48,903 bases of DNA, from the NCBI GenBank assembly GCA_937960435.1, contig CALGPN010000023.1, positions 1 to 48,903 of the forward strand, written 5' to 3'. The translations under genes were made by a program, and so were the position numbers. Under the pieces are notes generated by a model that was given only the letters and a program-made list of their open reading frames with translations, did no database searches and was not told the DNA's origin. Positions within the stretch are counted from its first letter, which is position 1. Every line of letters starts with the position of its first letter. The DNA comes from an uncultured Desulfosoma sp. (lineage in GTDB: Bacteria; Desulfobacterota; Syntrophobacteria; Syntrophobacterales; DSM-9756). Of this stretch, positions 25,895 to 34,787 are shown piece by piece.

Positions 25895-27385
25895 TTAAGA
25901 GATTGGATTTTCCCTTGGGAACACATACTGGCAGGCCCGGCCTTTCCCCATGCGCTTGAGCACTCCCCGGTCCACCATGTCCGTCAGTTCGCGAAGGGCC
26001 TGCCGTTCCGAAAGTTCGTTCAGGCGGGCATAGTCACGGTTGGTGATGTATCCGCGGCTCTGGATGAAATCCAAGGCCCGCAGCTGGCGCATTCGCTGCG
26101 GCCCGGGCGGAAGGAGCCGTTCCGCCTCGGTGCGGCGAAGGCTCCCGCTTGCATGACCTTGGGGCCGCTCGTGAAAAGATGGTGTCTCAAATTCCGAAGA
26201 CGCCACGGTGGAAGGGGGCCGAAGCAATTCGCTCGGCAAGTCATCTAAGGAGATTTCTCGGCCCGGGCACAGGATCACCGCCCGTTCCACCACATTTTCC
26301 AGTTCCCGGACGTTCCCCGGCCACGAATAGTCCAATAAGGCCCGCAAGGCCTCGGGGCGGAAGCCCATTTCGTCGCGCCCGGTCTGTTTCTCATATTTTC
26401 GCAAAAAATAGGTTGCCAGAAGCGGGATGTCCCCGGGACGGTCCCGAAGAGGCGGCAGCTGAATGTGGACCACATTCAGCCGAAAGAAGAGGTCGGAACG
26501 GAATCGGCCGGCCGCCACTTCCTCTTTGAGGTTTCGATTGGAAGCGGCGAGGACGCGCACATCCACATGGAGGGTTTCCGTGCCGCCGACACGCTCGAAG
26601 CGCATTTCCTGCAAAGCCCGCAGCAGCTTGACCTGAAGCGGCGGGGACATCTCGCTGATTTCGTCCAAAAAGAGCGTCCCGCCGTGGGCCAGTTCGAATC
26701 GGCCCTTGCGCAACCCCACGGCGCCGGTGAAGGCGCCGCGTTCGTGCCCGAAAAGCTCACTTTCCAAGAGGTTTTCCGGCAGCGCGCCGCAGTTTACCGA
26801 AATGAAAGGGCCCGCCTTTCGAGGGCTATTGAAATGGATGGCCCGGGCGATCAACTCTTTTCCCGTGCCCGATTCTCCTGTGATGAGCACCGTCGCCTTG
26901 GTGGGCGCCACCTTGCGGATAAGGTCGTAGATCCGCTGCATGGGCTCGCTTTTGCCCACAATGTTATGAAAGTGATGGCGCTCTTCCAAGATGCCTTTCA
27001 TCTGCCGGTTCTGGCGAATGATCTGGTGGTGTTCCACGGCCTTTTGGACCAGGACCTTGAGTTCCTCGTTTTCGAAAGGTTTGAGGATGTAATGGAAAGC
27101 CCCCTTTTTCATGGCCTCCACGGCCTTGGCCACCGTGCCGTATGCCGTCATCATGATCACCGGAAGATCGGCATCGATCGTGCGGATCTTTTCCAGAACC
27201 TCCATGCCGTCCATTCCCGGCATTTTCATGTCGGTGAGGACCACGTCCAGGTCACTGTCTTTCACCAGTTCCAACCCTACCGGCCCGCTTTCCGCCGTGA
27301 GCACGTGGTGCCCCTCTTCGGAAAGAAGGTCTTCCAGGATAATGAGATAATTTTTTTCGTCGTCGATAATGAGAATGTTTCCCAT
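25895..27385 (-). CDS. Sigma-54-dependent response regulator with atypical C-terminal domain
   Basis: The 496-residue NtrC-type protein has a receiver domain (phospho-acceptor D52 in [10 protein letters not shown]). A AAA+ domain follows, with Walker A GESGTGKE and the sigma-54 contact loop GAFTGA, plus [20 protein letters not shown] and [16 protein letters not shown]. The last ~110 residues are unusual. After a linker, a segment [20 protein letters not shown], followed by [22 protein letters not shown], looks like a winged helix rather than the usual Fis-type helix-turn-helix. It lies 8 bp after its partner histidine kinase gene, in the rarA operon. Confidence 0.93.
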   Translation of the reverse strand: MGNILIIDDEKNYLIILEDLLSEEGHHVLTAESGPVGLELVKDSDLDVVLTDMKMPGMDGMEVLEKIRTIDADLPVIMMTAYGTVAKAVEAMKKGAFHYILKPFENEELKVLVQKAVEHHQIIRQNRQMKGILEERHHFHNIVGKSEPMQRIYDLIRKVAPTKATVLITGESGTGKELIARAIHFNSPRKAGPFISVNCGALPENLLESELFGHERGAFTGAVGLRKGRFELAHGGTLFLDEISEMSPPLQVKLLRALQEMRFERVGGTETLHVDVRVLAASNRNLKEEVAAGRFRSDLFFRLNVVHIQLPPLRDRPGDIPLLATYFLRKYEKQTGRDEMGFRPEALRALLDYSWPGNVRELENVVERAVILCPGREISLDDLPSELLRPPSTVASSEFETPSFHERPQGHASGSLRRTEAERLLPPGPQRMRQLRALDFIQSRGYITNRDYARLNELSERQALRELTDMVDRGVLKRMGKGRACQYVFPRENPIS

Positions 27386-27393
27386 AGGACTCC

Positions 27394-28971
27394 CTATGGC
27401 TTTGGCGGCACCAAGGTATCCGCTTCGCGCCGATTGTCGTCCACATGCTCCGAGGAGCGCGGTTGACGCAGCGGCAAACGCACCACGGCGTTCGTCCCCC
27501 CTTCCGATCGGGGTGTCAGATCCACCGTGCCGTGATGGCTCTGGATAATACTCTGCACAATGGGCAGCCCCAAGCCCGTTCCTTTTTCCCGGGTGGTGAA
27601 AAACGGGTTGAAGATTTTGTTTAAATCCTCCGGCGGAATGCCGGACCCGGTGTCGGCGATGCGCACTTCCACCACGGGGTCTCGGCGACTGTCCAGGCAG
27701 TGAAGCGACGTTTCCACGCGCAGCGTGCCGCTTTCGCCCATGGCCTGGACGGCGTTGACCATGAGGTTCATGAAGGCGCGGTAAAGCAGGTTGGCGTCGG
27801 CTTCCAACTCATAATCCCCGGTTTGGTAGTCCCTTTCGATGCGGATGTTGCGTTTTTGGCATTCCGCCTCGATCACCGTGAGATTCCGCTCCAAGATGTC
27901 TTCCACCCGGCATGGCCGCACCTGGAGGTCTTTGGGCCTGGCGAAGTCCAAAAACTCGGTGACGATGTGATTCAAGCGCGTGGCTTCTTCCACCACGATG
28001 GAGGCCAATTTCTTCCGACGGGGGTCTTCCAGGCGCGTTTCCAACAATTCCGCCGTGCTGCGGATAATCCCTAGGGGATTTTTGATTTCGTGGGACACCC
28101 CGGCGATCATTTCGCCTAAGACCGCGAGTCTTTCCGCCCGGTTCAATTCCTCCTCCAGCTTTTGCCGCTCCCGGGCTCGGGCCTCCAAGATTTTTTCGGC
28201 GCGGCGCACAATCGCCACCAGCGCCGCAAACAAGATGCCCACGAAAGCGGCCACACTGGCAATGATGAGGATCTGAAAACGGGTGATGTTGGCTTGGTCC
28301 GCCGTGATGTCTTGGGTAATTTCAAAGACGCCGATGACGCGCCCGCGCTTCCAACTGAGGGGCATTTCCACCCACATGGGCAGATAGGTGCGCATTTTCT
28401 GCGGCCCTACGGCCCAGGAAACCCCGAGGAAGGAATGCCGGCGTCCTTCCATGACGGAGACGGCGTCCCCCTCCAAGGCTTTCCGGAACGGTTCGCCCAA
28501 GTCTCTTGCTTCCCCCAGCGAGACATCCTCGGTGCTGTAGGTGAGAATCCCTTCGGTGGTGTAAATGTCCACGCGTTCGACGGCCAACCCGTGGATGGCG
28601 CTCTTGACCACCTTGTCCAACCGATCGTATTGGTCTTTTCGGCTCAGGCGAATTTCCCCATCAATCATGAAGGTTGGGGCCGTGAATTGGTAAAAAACCT
28701 GATGGTTCAGGTTTTCCGCCGTCAGGAAGGCGTATTCTTCGCTTTTCTTGACAAGGATTTTTCGAACGCTGTGGGACAGAAACCCGGATAGAAACACCGT
28801 ACTCACCAGAATCACGATCAAACTGGAGACGGCCACATACTTCACCAGTCGGAAGGGTTTGGCCTGAGGGACAGAGGGCATCGTCGGGGACGGAATGGTT
28901 CCGTTCAGCCGCCATGATCGCATAGAATTCGGGCCTCCCAAAGGCACCCCCTGCCCAGGCTCCGGTTTCAT
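27394..28971 (-). CDS. Membrane sensor histidine kinase
   Basis: The 525-residue kinase has TM1 ([21 protein letters not shown]), a periplasmic sensor region of about 170 residues (Cache-like by layout) and TM2 ([20 protein letters not shown]). A DHp domain with the phospho-histidine in [11 protein letters not shown] and a catalytic domain with [19 protein letters not shown] and GTGLGLPIV follow. It phosphorylates the response regulator encoded 8 bp downstream. The ATG at 28971 has a GAGGGGGTG ribosome site and lies 10 bp after the rarA stop; ATG 28923 (GGGAGG site) is a close alternative. The signal sensed is unknown. Confidence 0.9.
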   Translation of the reverse strand: MKPEPGQGVPLGGPNSMRSWRLNGTIPSPTMPSVPQAKPFRLVKYVAVSSLIVILVSTVFLSGFLSHSVRKILVKKSEEYAFLTAENLNHQVFYQFTAPTFMIDGEIRLSRKDQYDRLDKVVKSAIHGLAVERVDIYTTEGILTYSTEDVSLGEARDLGEPFRKALEGDAVSVMEGRRHSFLGVSWAVGPQKMRTYLPMWVEMPLSWKRGRVIGVFEITQDITADQANITRFQILIIASVAAFVGILFAALVAIVRRAEKILEARARERQKLEEELNRAERLAVLGEMIAGVSHEIKNPLGIIRSTAELLETRLEDPRRKKLASIVVEEATRLNHIVTEFLDFARPKDLQVRPCRVEDILERNLTVIEAECQKRNIRIERDYQTGDYELEADANLLYRAFMNLMVNAVQAMGESGTLRVETSLHCLDSRRDPVVEVRIADTGSGIPPEDLNKIFNPFFTTREKGTGLGLPIVQSIIQSHHGTVDLTPRSEGGTNAVVRLPLRQPRSSEHVDDNRREADTLVPPKP

Positions 28972-28981
28972 CCGCACCCCC

Positions 28982-30322
28982 TCAAGGGTTTTCACGTCCG
29001 ACGCGTTGCCGCCGCCGAGCCAAGGCTTCCTTCCACTTGCCCTCCCAACCTCGAACTTTGGGTTCGTAAAAAACAGTACCCGTCAGAGGCTCAGGAAAAT
29101 AGATCTCCGGTACCCAGCCTTCCGGGTCGTCGTGGGGATACCGGTAGGCTCTGCCGTAACCCAATTCTTTCAAGAGGGCCGTCGGCGCGTTCCTGAGATG
29201 CAGGGGCACGGGTTCGAACGGCGTCTTTCGAGCGGTTTCCCGAGCCGCCTTCAGGGCCTTGTAGACGCTGTTGCTCTTGGGCGCAAGGCTCACATAGACC
29301 ACCGCCTCGGCCAGAGGAAGCTCACCCTCGGGGCTTCCCAGGAGTTCGTAGGCCCGAACGGCGTTCATGGCGAGCACCAGGGCGAACGGGTCGGCCAAGC
29401 CCACATCCTCGGATGCCGCCACCACGAGCCTGCGGCCGATGTAAAGCGGGTCTTCGCCGGCCTCGAGCATCCGCATGTACCAGTAAAGGGCCGCGTCGGG
29501 ATCGCTCCCCCGAAGGCTTTTGTGGAAGGCGGAAATGAGGTTGTAGTGCTCCTCACCGCTTTTGTCGTAATGAGGCGGCCGCTCCATGACGTCCAGTACC
29601 GTGGATGCTTCCACCCGGCGGAGTCCGTCGGCCTGGGGCGGCGTGCTGAGGACGGCGGTTTCCAAAAGATTGAGGGCCACGCGGGCATCGCCTCCGGCCG
29701 TTTCCACAAGAAGCTTGAGGGCCTCGTCGGTCAGGATGGGACGAAGCAGCCCCAGGCCGCGCTCGGCATCGCTCAGGGCCCTTTCGATCACCGTTTTGAG
29801 CTCTTCCGGGCTCAACGGTTCCAACACCAGCACATGACAGCGGCTCAGCAACGGGCGGATGATTTCGAAAGACGGGTTTTCCGTCGTCGCCCCCAGAAGG
29901 AAGACGGTCCCTTTTTCCACATGAGGAAGGAGCACATCCTGCTGGGCTTTGTTCAGCCGGTGGATTTCGTCCATGAATAGCCAAGTGCGTTTTCGGGAGG
30001 CGGCAAAAACCCGGGTGGCTTCGTTGACGGCGTCGCGAATCTCTTTCGTCCCGGCCGTGACGGCCGAAAGAGCCATGAGGTGGCCCTGGGTGTGAGCGGC
30101 GATGACATGCGCCAAGGTCGTCTTGCCGCAGCCGGGCGGCCCCCACAGAATCAAGGACTGAAAAAGCGGTCCGCTGAGGAGCCGATGGAGTATCTTGCCT
30201 TCGCCCAGAAGGTGTTTTTGGCCCACGAATTCCTCCAAAGTCCGCGGGCGCAACCTTTCGGCCAACGGGGCGCTCAGAGGCGGGCCGTCCAACGATGGGG
30301 GCTGACGAAGGCTTTTGGGCAA
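28982..30322 (-). CDS. rarA: Replication-associated recombination protein A (RarA/MgsA)
   Basis: The product is 446 residues from the TTG at 30322. It has LAERLRPRTLEEFVGQKHLL, Walker A GPPGCGKTT, Walker B LFMDEIHRLN, and ATTENPSFEI sensor-type motifs, with the C-terminal ERPPHYDKSGEEHYNLISA and DPDAALYWYMRML typical of RarA. This clamp-loader-like ATPase acts at stalled forks. I prefer the TTG because an AAAGGA ribosome site precedes it and the result has the normal family length. The ATG at 30442 would add 40 residues without family similarity. It starts an operon with a two-component system. Confidence 0.93.
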   Translation of the reverse strand: MPKSLRQPPSLDGPPLSAPLAERLRPRTLEEFVGQKHLLGEGKILHRLLSGPLFQSLILWGPPGCGKTTLAHVIAAHTQGHLMALSAVTAGTKEIRDAVNEATRVFAASRKRTWLFMDEIHRLNKAQQDVLLPHVEKGTVFLLGATTENPSFEIIRPLLSRCHVLVLEPLSPEELKTVIERALSDAERGLGLLRPILTDEALKLLVETAGGDARVALNLLETAVLSTPPQADGLRRVEASTVLDVMERPPHYDKSGEEHYNLISAFHKSLRGSDPDAALYWYMRMLEAGEDPLYIGRRLVVAASEDVGLADPFALVLAMNAVRAYELLGSPEGELPLAEAVVYVSLAPKSNSVYKALKAARETARKTPFEPVPLHLRNAPTALLKELGYGRAYRYPHDDPEGWVPEIYFPEPLTGTVFYEPKVRGWEGKWKEALARRRQRVGRENP

Positions 30323-30438
30323 GGCGATGTTCCTTTCGAGAATTTTTTCGTGCCGATATTTTATACGGGAATTGGTCGAGCTTTCCAACTGGGCAAAGGG
30401 AGGAAAGGGTTCTGGATGCACGAGATTACCTTCTTTGG

Positions 30439-30513
30439 TCAAAACGACGGCCTAAGACCAATGACGATCCTAGAAGGGTCGGTGTCGGTTCGAAGTGAAC
30501 TTGGTCGTTTTGA
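30439..30513. repeat. Inverted repeat upstream of rarA
   Basis: TCAAAACGAC (30439-30448) is repeated inverted as GTCGTTTTGA (30504-30513), with 55 bp between. It lies in the 254-bp gap between the second response regulator's stop and rarA and could be a paired operator or a cruciform. The rest of the gap shows no gene. Confidence 0.4.
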
Positions 30514-30576
30514 TTGTTGGAGAGAAAGACCCAAACTAGGGAACATCGGACATCGTGGTGCAGCGGCCCTACGCCT

Positions 30577-31947
30577 TTATTTGAACCCGTATTTTTTTAA
30601 TTTATACCGGAGCATGCGTTCGCTCAGGCCCAGTCGTTCGGCCGCCCGGCTTTGATTGGACTCCGACGCCATCAGGGCCTCTTGAATCATCTGCCGTTCG
30701 AGCTCGGCGACCGCTTGCTGCAGCGAAGCTTTCGGCTTACTCATCCCTTCGGCTCCGTCATGACTTCCTTTGGAGCCTCCAGCAAAAGGCAGTTCAGCGA
30801 CCGTGATGAGCGGGCCGCGACTGATCACCACGGCCCTTTCCATGATGTTTTCCAGTTCCCGGACGTTGCCCGGGTAGTCATAGCGGATCAGGAGGTCCCG
30901 AGCTTCCCGCGTGATGCCTTCGACAGTTTTGCCGTTGGCTCGGGCGAAACGTTGGAGAAAATAATCCATGAGCACCGGGATGTCCTCGCGACGTTCGCGA
31001 AGCGGGGGGACCTTCAGGCTCACCACATTGATTCGGTAGTAGAAATCTTCCCGGAAACTGCCCTCACGGATTTTGGCCTCCAAATCCCGATGGGTGGCGC
31101 AAATGATCCGCACGTCAGCCTTCACCATGCGGTCGCCGCCGACCCGTTGGAACTGGCGCTCCTGGAGGAAACGCAAGAGCTTCACCTGGACGGCCGGGCT
31201 GAGTTCGCCGATTTCGTCCAAAAACAACGTTCCCCCGTCGGCCTGCCCGCACAGGCCGATGCGACGCTGTGAGGCGCCGGTGAACGCCCCCTTTTCGTGG
31301 CCGAAGAGCTCGCTTTCGATCAGCGTTTCCGGAATGGCGGCGCAGTTGATCGGCACCATTGGACGGTCGGCGCGGGGGCTTAGGTTGTGGATCAACCGGG
31401 CCAGGAGTTCCTTGCCGGTGCCGGTTTCGCCCTGAATGAGCACCGTGGCCTCACTGGCCGCAACCCGTCCGGCGAGATTGATCAGCTCGGCCATCTGCCG
31501 GCTTTGGTATCGCAGGGCATCGCTAGAGACCCCCTTGGCCTGCAAGTGCTCTTTCAGCAACCGGTTTTCCCGGATGAGCCGGCGGTGCTCGGTGATCCGT
31601 TCAATCAGCAAAGTCAGTTGGTCGAAATCGATCGGTTTGGTAATGAAATCCCGGGCGCCGGCCTTCATGGCGGCCACAGCCGTTTCAATGGTGCCGAAGG
31701 CGGTGATGATCACAGCATCGAGTTCGGGATTGAGTCGCTTCAGTTCCTGAAGGAGTTCCAGGCCGTCCATGCCCGGCATCCTGAAATCGAGCAAGACCAG
31801 GTCAAAGAAATGTTTGGCCACCAGCTCAAGGGCTCGCCGGCCGTTTTCCGCCGCCATCACGTGGTGGCCTTCCTGGACCAAAAAATCTGAGAGGATTTCC
31901 CGCTGAAAAGCTTCGTCCTCAACGATCAGCACATCGAGTCCGCTCAT
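30577..31947 (-). CDS. Sigma-54-dependent response regulator (ZraR-like)
   Basis: The 456-residue protein has a receiver domain (D54 in LLDFRMPGMDG), a AAA+ domain with GETGTGKE, GAFTGA and [20 protein letters not shown], and a classical C-terminal Fis-type helix-turn-helix (ESNQSRAAERLGLSERMLRY). This is a complete NtrC/ZraR-type activator. The ATG at 31947 is preceded by AAGGGG. It follows the kinase gene by 44 bp and lies divergent from the ZraP-like/RND operon, whose sigma-54 promoter it probably activates. Confidence 0.94.
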   Translation of the reverse strand: MSGLDVLIVEDEAFQREILSDFLVQEGHHVMAAENGRRALELVAKHFFDLVLLDFRMPGMDGLELLQELKRLNPELDAVIITAFGTIETAVAAMKAGARDFITKPIDFDQLTLLIERITEHRRLIRENRLLKEHLQAKGVSSDALRYQSRQMAELINLAGRVAASEATVLIQGETGTGKELLARLIHNLSPRADRPMVPINCAAIPETLIESELFGHEKGAFTGASQRRIGLCGQADGGTLFLDEIGELSPAVQVKLLRFLQERQFQRVGGDRMVKADVRIICATHRDLEAKIREGSFREDFYYRINVVSLKVPPLRERREDIPVLMDYFLQRFARANGKTVEGITREARDLLIRYDYPGNVRELENIMERAVVISRGPLITVAELPFAGGSKGSHDGAEGMSKPKASLQQAVAELERQMIQEALMASESNQSRAAERLGLSERMLRYKLKKYGFK

Positions 31948-31991
31948 CCCCTTAAGGCTCCTCTCCCGCCCATAGCATCCCGCAGAGGCGC

Positions 31992-33806
31992 TTACGGCTG
32001 CGGAGTTTCCCCCGGCCGCGGCTTTTCGATGTCGGGCATGGGGCCACTGGAGGCCGGCACCGTTGGAAGCAGGACGGTCACCGTCGTTCCGGCTCCTTCC
32101 CGGCTCGTCACCTGAATCTCCCCGCCGTGGGCCGCAATGATCTCGTGGGCAATGGCCAACCCCAATCCCACCCCTTTCGGCTTGGTGGTGTAAAACGGTT
32201 CGAAAATCAGCCCGATTTCCTCTTCCGCCATCCCTGTGCCGGTGTCTCGCACTTGAATCCGCACGCGGTCCTTGCCCTCCGCCTTCCAACTCAAAGTCAC
32301 GCACCCTTCACCGGAAACGGCCTGCATTGCGTTGCGGACAATGTTCAGCAGCGCTTGTTCCATTCCGGCCGGATCCATGGAAATCAACGGGGCGGGCTTT
32401 TCTCCCTCGGTTTGGATGCGGACCCCCGCCGCGTGCGCCTCATCGTGCAACAGGTCCGCGATCCGCTCCAGCAATTCTGCGGGGGAGCCGGGCCGTGGAT
32501 CGATTCGAACGGTACGGGCAAGGCCCAGCACGTTTTCCACCAATCGGTTCAAACGTCCGACTTCCTCACGCAGGACCCGCGTGAGGCGCTGAAAATTTGC
32601 TCGCTTCGGTTCCGATTCCGGCGCAAATTCACGCTGCAGTCGTTGGACCGCCATGCTGATGGCATTCAGGGGGTTTCTGATTTCGTGGGCCACGCTGGCA
32701 GCCAGGCGGCCCATGCCGGCTAGTCGTGAGGCTTGTTGCAAGCGATCCTGAAGGCTCTGAAGCCGGGCCAGGTGACGGTTCTGGCTGTGATAGAGCGCCA
32801 GCATGGCCAGGAGCCCGATCAGGACCATGACCGAGGTCCAGAGGAAAATATGGCGGCGGTTATGAAGCAGCAACCGATCGCTTTCGTGCGTGTTGAGACC
32901 GATTCGGATGGTGCCGAGGGTTTTGCCTTCCGGTCGGAAAGGGTAGGAAATCTGTAACATTTTTAAGTCGCCGATACGCACGCACTGCTGGGAGCCGCCT
33001 CGGGCGTCGAGGGCCGCCTCGGCGGCCAGCAAACACTGTTCGATCGTATCCGCCTGGGCCGTGCCGGCTCGGGCGTAAATCCTGCCCCGGGTGTCTTCCA
33101 ACGCCACATAGGCAAGATCGCTGCTCCAGCGAAACTCCCCCAGAGCCGCCTCAATGGAAGTTTTCCAGGCGTAAAACTCCAGTCCGTGACGGTCCAGGAT
33201 CAAAACCAAGACCCCCTCCCGGGACTGCCTGCGCACCGCCAGATAACCCGACGCACCGTTTCGACCTAGGGCATGGAGCAGGTGAAGGGCGATTTCGTGG
33301 GGCCCCGCGATCAGAGCGGCCACCGCCGGGCCGATATCATCCGGCACGGGGGCGGTGGCGAACATGAGATTGCCTCGGTCGTCATACAGCGCGATCGCCG
33401 CGAGGTCCAGGGCGGCGGCCGTCTCCCGGAGCGCCTGTGGATTCGCGCCCTGCCGGGATGAATCGTGATCGATTCGGCGTGCCGCTTTGAGCAAGCCGGC
33501 AACCAGCCGTTGCTGCAGGGAAAAGGCCGGGTCCTGAAAAGTCGGCTGGCCGTAGAGGCCGGCATCGTCGTCGTGCTGCTCAAGCAACTGTCGATAGTTG
33601 GCACCGGCCATTTGTTCGATCCATTGGACGGCTTCAAGCGACTTGGTCCGCAGTCCGTCCAAAAGCAACTGCTCGATTCGCTTGAAGTCGAGCGTGGCCA
33701 TGACGAAAAAAAGCATCCCAAAAAGGACGAAAACGGCGGCTACGGCCAGGGGCTGCAAAAAACGCCGCCCGAGAGAAGGTCGGGCGAACCGCATCGTCTG
33801 AGGCAT
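31992..33806 (-). CDS. Sensor histidine kinase (ZraS-like)
   Basis: The 604-residue kinase has TM1 near residues 16-38 and a periplasmic region of about 270 residues (dCache-like by size). TM2 (LWTSVMVLIGLLAMLALY) precedes a DHp domain with AASVAHEIRNPLNAI, then NIVRNAMQAV, VRDTGTGMAEEEI and GVGLGLAIAHEI. The ATG at 33806 has an AGGGGAAAAA ribosome site. With the regulator 44 bp downstream it forms a two-component system of the ZraSR/HydHG class, judged by architecture and by the divergent zraP-like gene. The ligand, perhaps a metal or envelope stress, cannot be read. Confidence 0.9.
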   Translation of the reverse strand: MPQTMRFARPSLGRRFLQPLAVAAVFVLFGMLFFVMATLDFKRIEQLLLDGLRTKSLEAVQWIEQMAGANYRQLLEQHDDDAGLYGQPTFQDPAFSLQQRLVAGLLKAARRIDHDSSRQGANPQALRETAAALDLAAIALYDDRGNLMFATAPVPDDIGPAVAALIAGPHEIALHLLHALGRNGASGYLAVRRQSREGVLVLILDRHGLEFYAWKTSIEAALGEFRWSSDLAYVALEDTRGRIYARAGTAQADTIEQCLLAAEAALDARGGSQQCVRIGDLKMLQISYPFRPEGKTLGTIRIGLNTHESDRLLLHNRRHIFLWTSVMVLIGLLAMLALYHSQNRHLARLQSLQDRLQQASRLAGMGRLAASVAHEIRNPLNAISMAVQRLQREFAPESEPKRANFQRLTRVLREEVGRLNRLVENVLGLARTVRIDPRPGSPAELLERIADLLHDEAHAAGVRIQTEGEKPAPLISMDPAGMEQALLNIVRNAMQAVSGEGCVTLSWKAEGKDRVRIQVRDTGTGMAEEEIGLIFEPFYTTKPKGVGLGLAIAHEIIAAHGGEIQVTSREGAGTTVTVLLPTVPASSGPMPDIEKPRPGETPQP

Positions 33807-33966
33807 GGTTTTTCCCCTGATCGGTGTTTTGCTTTCACGGCCGGGTGGCACAAGATTTCCAAGGAGGCCGTTAAACTACGGTCGTTTTGTTCTTTCCTCG
33901 AAAGTGACCTCGACAATAAATATCCGCCTCCACCTATCACGGCTCACCGACAAAAACAACCCGCCA

Positions 33967-33982
33967 TCGACAAAATTGTCGA
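33967..33982. promoter_or_regulatory. Candidate activator site (palindrome) upstream of the RND operon
   Basis: TCGACAA (33967-33973), a 2-bp spacer AA and TTGTCGA (33976-33982) form a perfect inverted repeat. Half-sites with the same or nearly the same sequence occur at 33910-33916 (TCGACAA) and 33947-33953 (CCGACAA). They lie 170-245 bp upstream of the -24 box, within the range used by NtrC-type enhancers. The 412-bp divergent region 33807-34218 holds no gene. Confidence 0.5.
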
Positions 33983-34153
33983 ATTGCCCTTCGGTCTGGG
34001 TCATTTATTTCGCCACCGTCGGGCGCCTTCAATTAGCGGATCTCCTTTCTTCTGCAGAAACTCCTTCGACATTTCTTGCCACTTCGATGCTTTCACCAGG
34101 GGTGGGCCTAGCCGCACAGGCCGAAAACAGAAGGATTCGAGCCCGCTAAAACT

Positions 34154-34168
34154 TGGCATGGCCTTTGC
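34154..34168 (+). promoter_or_regulatory. Predicted sigma-54 (-24/-12) promoter of the ZraP-like/RND operon
   Basis: TGGCAT-GGCCT-TTGC has the GG (34155-34156) and GC (34167-34168) dinucleotides exactly 10 bp apart and differs from the TGGCAC-N5-TTGC consensus at one position. The start point would be near 34180, about 40 nt before the ATG at 34219. Confidence 0.7.
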
Positions 34169-34218
34169 CCTCAATTACAGCGGCTGGGCCGAGTACCGCC
34201 GGCCGGGGAGGAAAAACG

Positions 34219-34677
34219 ATGAAGCAGCTGTTTTTATTGATCATAGTTTTTCTGAGTGCAGCGAACGAGGCCCATTCGGGCGATGCGAGACCGGGGACCC
34301 CGGGCCCGCTCACCAATCCCACCATTGCCTCCGCTCTGCAGCTGACTCCGGCGCAGAAGGCGCGCATGGAAGCTCTTCGGCGAGCTTTTCGGGAGGAAAT
34401 AAACCCGCTGCGCGAGCGTTTGCTCAGTCAGCGCCTGGAACTCGACGAGCTGTGGGCAAAGAGTCCGCTCGACGACGAGGCGATCCGAAGAAAACAGGAC
34501 CAGATTCAAGCCATCGAAAACGAAATGCGCGACCGAATCACTCGGTATCATTTGGAATGCCGAGGGGTGTTGACCGCTGAACAGCAGGAAAAGCTTGGCG
34601 CGTTGCTGGGTGGACACCACGGGGAGCCCGGCTTGCGGGGGGATCCTCAACCCGCTTTGGCGGCACCGCAGCAGTAA
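34219..34677 (+). CDS. ZraP/CpxP-like periplasmic protein
   Basis: The 152-residue product has a signal peptide (MKQLFLLIIVFLSAANEAHS), then LTPAQKARMEALRRAFREEI and a second LTAEQQEKLGALLG. The LTxxQ motifs and an all-helical, charged body mark the Spy/CpxP/ZraP family of periplasmic chaperone or metal-sensor proteins. ZraP in enterobacteria is controlled by ZraSR, and here a similar two-component pair is divergent. GGGGAGG precedes the ATG. A C-terminal HHGEPG contains two histidines that could bind metal. It is the first gene of the predicted sigma-54 operon. Confidence 0.82.
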   Translation: MKQLFLLIIVFLSAANEAHSGDARPGTPGPLTNPTIASALQLTPAQKARMEALRRAFREEINPLRERLLSQRLELDELWAKSPLDDEAIRRKQDQIQAIENEMRDRITRYHLECRGVLTAEQQEKLGALLGGHHGEPGLRGDPQPALAAPQQ

Positions 34678-34787
34678 TTTGGGGGGGGACGGCATCGCCG
34701 GTGCGTCGGCCTGCAGGCGTGACGCTTCAAGGTGGGAGTCGGAAACGGCGGAAAAGAACGCAGAAAGAACAGGGGAGGGAAAACAGG

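Noticed and set aside
33845-33859. A second sigma-54-like sequence TGGCAC-N5-TTCC
   Set aside because: The -12 element has CC instead of GC and lies 370 bp before the next gene; the site at 34154 is better.
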